From an uncultured Pirellula sp. (GTDB lineage Bacteria; Planctomycetota; Planctomycetia; Pirellulales; Pirellulaceae): DNA of 64,000 bases. How positions within the stretch are numbered: position 1 is the stretch's first letter; each line of letters opens with the position of its first letter. The translations under genes were made by a program, and so were the position numbers. The notes under the pieces were generated by a model. The model saw only the letters and a program-made list of their open reading frames with translations, had not been told where the DNA came from and ran no database searches. Shown here piece by piece: positions 13,501-18,622 of this stretch. The stretch is taken from NCBI GenBank assembly GCA_903892355.1, contig CAITIE010000052.1, positions 248,001-312,000 of the forward strand, in the 5' to 3' direction.

Positions 13501-16500
13501 AGGTTCCGTTCGCAACACCCTCACGATCAACAACCAACGGCTGATGCCTGGCGCTGTGATCATGAATAACGAACTCTTCGCCAACACCGCGGGCGGTATC
13601 AGCATCGCTGGCGAGCCCAACACCGCAGCGAACTTGCCCCCGGCACCGGTTCCATTCGCACGGATCGTCAATAACTCGATCCTCGGTGGAACGGTAAACA
13701 ACGTGTTGATACCACCAGCAGCTACCATCCAAGGGGATTACTACGCCCTCGGATCGATCTCCTTCGCAGATCGCGTGGACCGCTACGATCCACGGGCCGG
13801 TGGTGGACCAGTTCCGATCACTGGCCTCCAAGTTCCATCCGCCGCGTTGGGGGCACCCAATTACTCCGGTATCGGTGAACCGAAAGCCAACGAAGGAGCA
13901 GTATCGCTGGGCCGAGGGGGTGTGCTAGTTGTACGATTCGATAATAACATCTTGTCGGGATCGGATGACGTTCGCCCAGACTTGGCTGTCTACGAAGTCG
14001 GAACGTCGGAACTGGTACGCGTGGAAGTTAGCTCCGACGGGGTCAAGTACACCTCGGTAGGATCGGCGTCGTTCAACAATCGCTACATCGACCTCGATGC
14101 TTATGGATTCAACTCCTTGAGTCAGTTGAGCTTCGTCCGATTGACCGATGAACCAGGCGATGGCCCGTCGACTGGTGACTCGGTTGGCGCCGACATCGAT
14201 GCAGTCGGAGCTATCTCCGGCAAACCAGGAGTGCTTTACACTCCTTCGGGAACCGGTATCCGTGTTGGCGCCAACGCCAGCCCAACCCTCCTCAACAACA
14301 TCGTTGTCAACAGCGCTGTGGGTGCGAGCATCGATGCGACCAGTACCTCAACGGTCATTGGTGGCATGCTCTACCAAGGCAACACGCGAGATACCAACGG
14401 AACTTCTTCTGGTCAATTCGCGATCACCGCGAGCACCTCGTCGCCACTGTTCACCGATCCGACTGCGGGTAACCTCTACCCGGTCGCTGGTGCACCCTCG
14501 ATCGATGCCTCCATCGATTCCTTGCTCGATCGATCCGCATTGCTCGCTGTGAAGCAACCGCTCGGACTGGCACCCTCACCAATCATCGCTCCCGCGACCG
14601 ATATCACTGGGGCGCTCCGAGTCGATGATCCAAACGTCATCGCTCCTCCAGGGCTCGGCGAAGGCGTCTTCAAGGACCGTGGGGCATCTGACCGATCGGA
14701 CTTCTTAGGACCTACCGCTGTCGCGATCAATCCTCAAGACAACGATTCGCTCGGCAAGGATTCGAACCCAACCACTGGCGTTGTAGAACTCGTCAGCTCG
14801 GCGCTCAATTATTTCGACATCCAAGTCCTCGACGTTGGTGCTTTGAATGGCGTTGCCCAGGGAACCGGAGTCAACCCAGCCACCGTCTCACCGAACTCGG
14901 TTCTGGTGTACAAGAATAGCAAGATCCTCGTCGAAGGAATCGACTACCGGTTTGGCTATGAGGCCACAAGTAATATCGTCCGACTCACTCCGCTTTCAGG
15001 TCTATGGGAAAGTGGTGCGGCCTACACGATTCGGTTCATCAACACGAACGAATACCTCATCCAAGCTGTTGCACCAAACGCTCTGATCGACGGTACGACC
15101 TACAGCGTTCTGGATGCGACCGGGACTCCAAACTACTTCGAAATCGATACCGGTCTGAAGCTTCGAGTACCAGCATCCATCGATGGGTTCACCAACACCG
15201 TTGTCGACGGAACCATCTTCCGACTCGACGATGGATTCCGACGTGTGACGTTCGAGTTCGATAACGACGAAAAGGTTCGTACCGGAAACGTTGCCGTCAA
15301 GTTCTCCAACCAAGAGCCACCCGAGGCTTTGGCAGAACGCATCGCTAATGTCGTAGCCTCGGTCAACCTCAAGTTGGCAATCCAGTCGATCGGTTCCGGT
15401 AGCATGCAGATCACGGGAAGCAACCTGATCCGTTTTGTTGCCGAGGACAGCCGAGTGACCTCATCGGGCGCAACGGGAATCACACCTGTTTATGGTCTCC
15501 GAATCCCAACCAATAATGGATTACCTGAAAACCTCCGTGACGGCCAACGATTCTCGATCCAACGCGGTGACAAGACGGTTGTCTTTGAACTCGATTCGGA
15601 TGGAGTCGTCACCCTCGGAAACACCTTGGTTCCGCTGAATACCACTTCGGTGGATCAACAAGCTGGACTGATCGTCGCTGCGATTAACGCTGCCGGTCTC
15701 GGTCTCACCGCCAGCTTCACGTCGGGTGGTTATATCGCGGTTGGAACCGACGCTGACATCCGCATTCAAGCCACCAGTACGGTACTTGAAGTGGTTGGCG
15801 TTCCAGGCCGCGTGATGACCAATCCGATCGCCATCGATTTGGGTACCGTCAAGGACACCAGTCAAGTCGCCGAAGTGATCGCCGATGCGTTGGTCGCCGC
15901 AAACCTGACAGGAATCGACACCACACTGCTCGGCAACCGGGTCTTCATCGAAGGATCCCAGGGTATCTCTGGCGTTGGTGCGGAGTCGGTATCCGGCATC
16001 CGTGACAAGGCTGGTAACGCGATGCGTGCCTCCGAACTCAATGGCGAAACCTTGATCAATATCTTCCTAGGCGAAGGCTTCGATTACGGTGATGCTCCAG
16101 ACCCTGCGTACGCTAGCAAGCGTGACAACAACGGACCTCGCCACAAGATCGCCGATGGATTCTCACTCGGTGCCACCGTCACCGCAGATCCCGATGCTCG
16201 GATTCCAGATGGTGACCTCGACGATGGTGTAACCTTCGGATCCGTCATCGCTGGGTTCAATGGAACCATGCAGTTGACCGTCCAAGGCATCTCGATAGCT
16301 CGACCCGGATACGCAAGTGCCTGGGTGGACTTCAATGGAAACGGCGTGTTCGATTCGAGCGAACGTCTCAACATCCCTGGCCGAATCGTAAACGGCGTCA
16401 ACACTCCGATTACGTTCAATGTTCCATCCGGAAGCAAGACGGGAACTCCGATCGCCGCCCGAATCCGACTCAGCAGCGATCAGAACGCAATTAACTCACC

Positions 16501-17092
16501 AATCGGTGAAGCCATCGACGGTGAAGTCGAAGACTACATGATCACCATCAGCAATAACCCGTATACCAATCCCAACAATCGGTACGACGTAAATGCAGAT
16601 GGATTTGTATCGCCGATCGACGTTCTCCAGATCGTCAACTACGTCAACTCGGGATTGCCAAGCCGTCCGCCGTTGCCACCGACTGCGGTACCACCGTACC
16701 TCGATGTCGATAGCGATGGATTCATCGGACCTTTGGACGTCCTCGCCGTGATCAACTTCATCAACTCGGGGGGCAAGTCCGGTAGTGGTGAAGGAGAAGG
16801 CGAAGGCGCCGGCGAGGATCTTTGGATCTCCGCCTCGAGCACTCCCGCCCCAACCAATGGATCGTCGAACTCCAGTGGAACCATCCAACGGTCCATGACG
16901 GCGGCGACTAGTGGTGTCACCAAAGCTCAGTCACTCGACAACGCTTTGGCTCGAATCGGAAATGACTTCGGACCAGCACTACCAGACACCTGGTTCGACT
17001 GGTCAACCGCCAACACTGGGGATACGGAGTCCAAGGAGAACCATGCAGAGCTCACCAGTGCTCTCGACGAAATCCTGGATGAGCTTTTCTAG
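1592..17092 (+). CDS. Giant multidomain planctomycete surface protein (5,166 aa) with dockerin
   Basis: Very large, probably exported, repeat-built surface or matrix protein. A basic N-terminus leads to the motif SLETRNL (about residues 37-43), the LExR-type sequence typical of planctomycete giant exported proteins. Approximate order: repeat-rich region 60-480; matrixin-like segment 600-745 with a degenerate zinc motif; pre-peptidase C-terminal (PPC) beta-sandwich 754-883; parallel beta-helix 938-1237; fibronectin-like stretch 1263-1357; second beta-helix 1370-1680; PPC copies near 2033-2227, 2278-2423 and 3377-3477; a repeated DGQ...FEFD module near 3688-3920 and 4523-4737; a GEVED-type domain 4828-4987 ending DGEVEDYM; and a dockerin type I pair 4998-5060 (DVNADGFVSPID, DVDSDGFIGPLD). 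It ends in a low-complexity acidic tail. The start is supported by GAGG seven bases upstream. Function is inferred as adhesion, matrix or polysaccharide binding; no intact enzyme active site was seen. Confidence 0.9.
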   Translation: MTTFGFGSGSSANNRTRKDREKIRKKQLVRRSMLESLETRNLMTTGPLLAGVQPNEGSVIALGATNTPTVLNVSPRELLLRFDDSSSIDANSLTGIQIKRAGADGVLSAAYLTTDLGTNGLAVVDFSASLPGQQGNGTELRFTQSSRTTGVNGKPASYPILSVQGQRITIDVNIAAGFKTTAADLVKAMKEDAAVNSLIVTSFLRGTDSTVIADTVPVNQILTLQGAGAARTSTNFNSGSTNLQVEFIAVGTAQSATGTRIEFTSRSFDSPAPPNVIVSGQTIRVELNSNPRAQTTVQEVLDAVNGSAEASKLVLARLVSGSGLTRIGGNSTSYSPLILTGGDDQFVTPAYIGLGDSGRDIIIRFAEALPDDSYLIDILGTGPFALRNVDGFAFNGGVSRSVRFDLDLGPTIQAVVPQPVVTNNGVKTQLRNVIYVYFNGDTLNSAEAVKPIYYQLVQTADTLNGGDDIAVLPVSVNYDAALNRVALSFDRNLDALVNPANPNAGPLPLAALRLRIGNDASVNNTSVTAITPSAEPGTRFDTATDLGGAWLAGSGSKAAIVDSEIKNTSAYKLDFPGANSEQGNRDNRYQHHVTRVDQDGIEVVSYNFASQLGNANQSVQLNAITEIQKGMVRQVVSLYEKYLGVRFIESDNQGFTIAVGDMQAIDPALSLTPIEANRPGGLTYAAGPLLSNASQSAVIIDSQDFNTADDNIFGTELFRSFMRGIGVLLGLGNADELPQSTIQNNSPITDPNVENVFPGNADIIHGQYVFRPESSDIDLYRFMVPEKGGKLSLQIIAERQANSSLLDGALRLYRNEGTTAAPKWTELAANDDYFSKDARINLDFVSAGEYVVGVSAKGNTSYDPSIDNSGLGGRSEGKYQLRIDFVPPAASTLTDNDGQPTAIDGDGDGRAGGLFNYWFVPTRPDRTATSLTDTSSYTIWVDKTAAANGNGTLASPYNTINRALTEAGNIAAADTTGKRVVAVRILGNTQSRAYEIGFNRLGQSLADGTTFDVPKNVNVMIDAGAIIKMGRARVSVGSSTVSVNRSGGSLQMLGIPDAKVIVTSINDTTGIGSNPDKTPPAAAPGDWGGIDFRNRIDGSDATRTDKERNGLFLNSVIHSDIRFGGGQVLVDGVSQVITPINIVDARPTVANSLVTRSADAALSATPGSFREDDFRDPRSQSAGLFIPDYDRVGPDIHGNRVVNNTINGLFVKTKTGAGQTLETITAATRFNDVDITHVLGENLVIAGTAGGGILDVASPPTTVVQVTRSGSGALPAGTYNYRLVYVDTNGNESLASIPTDSVTVAASSSIQLASLPPVGGSLPYVGRRIYRSDATGGGTYRFVAQLNAISTTFVDDGSTSGAPLAELTAKIRSRLDGSLVMDPGLIVKNRGSLIEVRDGGQLLAEGTDGLPVIMTSINDAKYGFGGTFDTSGSQGSTQPQAGDWGGIYVGPGSAASLDYNRLGYAGGTTRIEGGFASFNAIESQQGNLRVANSRIENNAAGTEANAANSTRVGRGTNAEAAIFVRGSQPIIVNNRINDNGGPAINIDVNSLDNQFIDDPGRSTGTIGRTGEYLENQGALIRGNRLSRNDINGMLIRGQTLTTQSVWDDTDMVHVVQSTITSDNVHTYGGLQLKSSANQSLVVKFGGNSSASGLNATGTPLDIANRIGGSIQVIGQPGYPVVLTSIGDDTVGAGFGIDGLANFDTDNNGNDESSSTGDIVLPFGPEVDRGTLIDNDVDVNRPGYFAFRPQAGGSGSFASGGGITAQGTSQLFIDENVIFAYTNYIDVGGDGRAFTLGSTTITQQPTLVSPDLVVSEGNFVGNGNATVRWRIETRFDNGIAKLYNKLFLDSDQPLGNIQFINYLDEDIQGASDDFLYITGTPGQPDFRAYTVDSQERFGFSHGGIYSQGVDLVNASYLGFAADQYRDLANAIEGAGTTYLPAGNIDLTDLPRINDPILGQVYGLGDVTTALAWQVDGTANNSQITSFLELIPQAVQKDAVAGAWNGLSMQTYSNDRNVGVASERESARASAPAANDLPSNSQYLGQLARTPTSGDENTRLGFEVQGVINKPSDNDVYSFNAYGSTEVWLDIDRTSSDLDTVVELISANGEILALSDNSYLEETQPTTNPIYSTLPGNSANPLRKSALSQYPQSSRGEARDDYSTNIKDAGMRVTLPGQSSEASLYHIRVRSSNQFQGQPANVPALSDPASVTQGRSKGAYQLQVRLGEQQEFPGTSITFADIRYAVNGISLNGVPRHSPLVGETGERSGDPTSPTSITDGPNNTFAGAQELGNLLQTDRKTISIAGSLASASDIDWYTFSISYSSLVTPLAQYLSTVFDLDYADGIGRADTAMYLFRPNATNTDATLVQAGQNSNILDDRATSLPGADNTDLGRGSTGTLDPFIGNVELPAGRYYLAVTNRTQVPAVLANRLSTSSTNSASTPNLRLSPVSSNRLIVEDRVGDQLSSAVAPITPSFMPAGSSRVEYALSDVPMYLLGYGGLGATDYFIANSFTGEAANYVGRANVDMRSMIIRPNGDLRGFRGLETGTGDAANQYVVVNTGDATPTTTGSSGIVTRYIDPANGDLALADIGVNIQAVTTMDLANRETGFLVAARPASPRNNGVRSLQNILYAFDASTGQVTSAPGIDNQFNIPVANGPDIILGAGTTKTERGFINTDPSSGAASTSFGVTEATEIRSSATSSLINDGDTITLRLQANITAVLEFNSGPELLLNLDPVKAPLRVLAEGDQFIVDGVTYQITLGTTPVSTPNVRTVFYKTSMTNAEFASAVSQAVPSSIEIGFDGNRMNFKGAITADFKDLLKARPQQSGRVATDVGSNGNVGSGRVAINFLAQDTAATIAARVVQAINSSGFLGLSAVQSATNPNEVQVLGATVVAATGSTDVIGIAPGGLVTGIAGVNNALFAVSDAGGLYRVGFGSLNSNSPGNIATYVTSSYRLQGIQFTGLTSGPENLAGGQYADLLFATAADGNIYAFNTSGVPQNVFANGEWFVSTGIGTLQGLSFSNLDFNLWHTSERRDQDTGHGIPANPDGTASSIGGTSWYFGYESTAHPNAGFNNATDPLSSARADGQPIQGTYNFAGGAVGVLESQTFSLAGMVASDLPTMYFSYFLSTQEASSADPEEVMRDSMRVYGAGDNGQWILLATNNDASDSKGDPVESAPERLIDNDLPAVSAPQVAWRQARVDLGALAGSKNVKLRFEFSTAGGLGFDSRGGRGVELRARVGSDLRDGQTLVVGGRTFEIEMGPTLVFPGGASLKNGDSFTVQGTSFVFWDGTGISPTGTVIRFTSSDSASTVAQNSLAAINSATYIKPTQSLSISDPANGSDILSRAVALGINGQAVVVKASGAIGDNPNIVAPNLPDKDIDLMSMELDAGATVMISAKVSTLNSPLDPYLRLFDANGTQIVANNDSNGTRDAEITYTVSKAGRYYIGVSGSTNTRYNPSVEDSGTNGGSTGLYELTVDVTPRFNTSVLVNRVQVDGAKNVTVPAGSPINLIGATGLSDSTNLPVYILQGMTESEVALALKTTFESYLTAGLDTFETYTLRDNAIDMTGTQVTNPGPFTVTNMRPGDENSEYSLLNRPAYRAQANVFEGVYLDDFVIGTAERGETVSEAPAGTAFVTVPSKGSGILVGTYQLEIRSGSDYGIPQTNASVTAGTNAGIIYDRAFEPNQQLAGALNIQFNDASQISDGQKIVLNDGVTTMTLEFEDITLPSNSPNRGVQSGNLAIPYNPMINESSFVIASRVRDLINSPSVQNVLRIGAVSTDGSLSGQNTREITLLGTITATIPNSVGFIANRSPVIRFAGSSQIVDGQTLVINDGNRTLALEFDDVRSPGVTLGNVAVPFDPTANESGAVIAARVLQIINSSAVQSVLQVTGYPVSGLGGQNSDTITIGGAVAATLPTSIGVTLANNLFGDRNTARDQGQVIIENSRISNSSGFGISISADARDPVSGSPNPGSVRNTLTINNQRLMPGAVIMNNELFANTAGGISIAGEPNTAANLPPAPVPFARIVNNSILGGTVNNVLIPPAATIQGDYYALGSISFADRVDRYDPRAGGGPVPITGLQVPSAALGAPNYSGIGEPKANEGAVSLGRGGVLVVRFDNNILSGSDDVRPDLAVYEVGTSELVRVEVSSDGVKYTSVGSASFNNRYIDLDAYGFNSLSQLSFVRLTDEPGDGPSTGDSVGADIDAVGAISGKPGVLYTPSGTGIRVGANASPTLLNNIVVNSAVGASIDATSTSTVIGGMLYQGNTRDTNGTSSGQFAITASTSSPLFTDPTAGNLYPVAGAPSIDASIDSLLDRSALLAVKQPLGLAPSPIIAPATDITGALRVDDPNVIAPPGLGEGVFKDRGASDRSDFLGPTAVAINPQDNDSLGKDSNPTTGVVELVSSALNYFDIQVLDVGALNGVAQGTGVNPATVSPNSVLVYKNSKILVEGIDYRFGYEATSNIVRLTPLSGLWESGAAYTIRFINTNEYLIQAVAPNALIDGTTYSVLDATGTPNYFEIDTGLKLRVPASIDGFTNTVVDGTIFRLDDGFRRVTFEFDNDEKVRTGNVAVKFSNQEPPEALAERIANVVASVNLKLAIQSIGSGSMQITGSNLIRFVAEDSRVTSSGATGITPVYGLRIPTNNGLPENLRDGQRFSIQRGDKTVVFELDSDGVVTLGNTLVPLNTTSVDQQAGLIVAAINAAGLGLTASFTSGGYIAVGTDADIRIQATSTVLEVVGVPGRVMTNPIAIDLGTVKDTSQVAEVIADALVAANLTGIDTTLLGNRVFIEGSQGISGVGAESVSGIRDKAGNAMRASELNGETLINIFLGEGFDYGDAPDPAYASKRDNNGPRHKIADGFSLGATVTADPDARIPDGDLDDGVTFGSVIAGFNGTMQLTVQGISIARPGYASAWVDFNGNGVFDSSERLNIPGRIVNGVNTPITFNVPSGSKTGTPIAARIRLSSDQNAINSPIGEAIDGEVEDYMITISNNPYTNPNNRYDVNADGFVSPIDVLQIVNYVNSGLPSRPPLPPTAVPPYLDVDSDGFIGPLDVLAVINFINSGGKSGSGEGEGEGAGEDLWISASSTPAPTNGSSNSSGTIQRSMTAATSGVTKAQSLDNALARIGNDFGPALPDTWFDWSTANTGDTESKENHAELTSALDEILDELF

Positions 17093-17150
17093 AAAAGCTC
17101 AGCATACAAAAGTTCCCGTGTTTATCTCACGGCAACGCTAAAGCGCAAAA

Positions 17151-17174
17151 GGGCTATCCGGAAACGGATGGCTC
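17151..17174 (-). terminator. GNRA-loop hairpin, terminator for the minus-strand gene at 17235
   Basis: GGGCTATCCG and CGGATGGCTC form a 10-pair stem (two G-U pairs on the plus strand) around a GAAA loop. Read on the minus strand, the stem is followed by TTTT (17150-17147), so it fits best as the terminator of the 355-residue gene ending at 17235. It could also block read-through from the giant gene. Confidence 0.55.
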
Positions 17175-17234
17175 TCGGCGTTATTGCACCCCAGCAATTT
17201 TTATGCGATGACGGGGCAGCAACTGCCGGGCCAA

Positions 17235-18302
17235 CTATTTTGGCATGCTTGTCAGGTCAGATGCATCATCTTGATGGATTATTCGAAGCGTCGGAGAGTC
17301 ATCTCGCGGTTCAAACGACTCTCGCTCCTTGGCATCTGAAACCGGATTCCCTAGATCTCCCTTGGCTTGGGCGAGCCTTCGCGTAGAGGAAGCATCCATT
17401 GAACCAGCTGGCAGGTTTGAAGAAACATTCTTCGACGCTCGCAAGGCCACCGCGATCGATGTTTTAATAAACTGCTCTCGCACCTTTGGAGAGACGTTGT
17501 GCAACTGCTGGGCAACCTGCTCGAGCCCTTGTGGGTTCGTACGCGCCGTTTGCGAGATCTGCGAGAAGAAACCTGCACACTCTACGAAATTGTGATCGGC
17601 AGTCTTCGCTACCAAAGGCCCAAGCGTTTTGACCACCAAATCCGCTCCCACGTTATCTAGCTTCATGAAGGCGTCCATCCACGCCATCATGCCGGGCCGA
17701 CCATCTGCCAATCGTACTGGTCGGTTGTGCAACACGACCACGCAGCGGCCCTTGAGCTCCCTGGCCCATAAATTTCCTTGATAGCCACCATTCGACTGAT
17801 ACACATGGAGCGTGTCACTACCGTAAACCAAGTCCATTTTGCACTTGGTCCCAGCTCCGTCGTCGCCGCTCAGCTGATACTCACCAATGCGGTCCAAGGT
17901 GACACGAGTAATCCCCATCACATCCCAAATATTGACCACAACCTCAGGATGCCGGACCAGGAACGTGTACATCTCCGGATCGCATTCGACCGTTTGAGTC
18001 GGCATCCGCCGAAAATAACTCGCATCCTCGGCAATGGCTCGCAGCCGCTGCGATGCTTCGGGCGTCAACTGATCAAATGGGATCGACCGAATAGCAGCAA
18101 CCTTCGCTTCACGGCTGCTCGTACCCTCAGCCCCATCATTTCGGGATGAATTGAGAGTGGATTCGATCGGCTGAGCCCAAAGGTTTGAACCAATCAGGGA
18201 CAAACTAACTCCGATCGACACTCCCAAAACGGCCATAAAACGGCAACCCAACCAACGATAGCTCCCGCGTTGTCGCATTTTGACGCTATCGACGAGTCTC
18301 AT
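17235..18302 (-). CDS. Secreted protein of unknown function (355 aa)
   Basis: I do not recognise a family. The N-terminus has a basic stretch and a hydrophobic segment (about residues 23-42) ending in SNLWAQ, consistent with a Sec signal peptide, so the product is probably exported. The central region (about 100-290) contains PEMYTFLVRHPEVV, GVTRVTL-like beta strands, a tryptophan/tyrosine-rich patch and RPGMMAWMDAFMKLDNVG. The C-terminal 60 residues are polar and probably disordered. The start is uncertain because methionines at residues 9 and 24 are also possible and no strong ribosome binding site precedes 18302. It is transcribed divergently from the lipoprotein gene at 18623. I infer a conserved exported planctomycete protein but cannot assign a role. 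Confidence 0.75.
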   Translation of the reverse strand: MRLVDSVKMRQRGSYRWLGCRFMAVLGVSIGVSLSLIGSNLWAQPIESTLNSSRNDGAEGTSSREAKVAAIRSIPFDQLTPEASQRLRAIAEDASYFRRMPTQTVECDPEMYTFLVRHPEVVVNIWDVMGITRVTLDRIGEYQLSGDDGAGTKCKMDLVYGSDTLHVYQSNGGYQGNLWARELKGRCVVVLHNRPVRLADGRPGMMAWMDAFMKLDNVGADLVVKTLGPLVAKTADHNFVECAGFFSQISQTARTNPQGLEQVAQQLHNVSPKVREQFIKTSIAVALRASKNVSSNLPAGSMDASSTRRLAQAKGDLGNPVSDAKERESFEPRDDSPTLRIIHQDDASDLTSMPK

Positions 18303-18622
18303 GGAATATCCGAGCTCATGGGAGTTGTCATTCCAAGGTTGCTCGTGGCCTCAGACCACAGCTGCCGCCTCCGAAGAAACCTACGGTTTCGAGAGAACAA
18401 CCCTTATGCTCTGATTTCGGCATTCCTGTGAGCAAACACCAGCCGAAGATTCATTTTTGCCGACGCTAGCAAAGTCGAGTTCTGATAGGTGGCTGCATCC
18501 GTTGAGCGAATCCCTTTATAATTCGCATCGCCCCCGGGATGAGACGCTCCGGCAATTGGAGACCTCAGCGCAAAATCCCTGGCAGTTTACGATGCAATTC
18601 TGAACTCCCTAAAGCTAACCTA

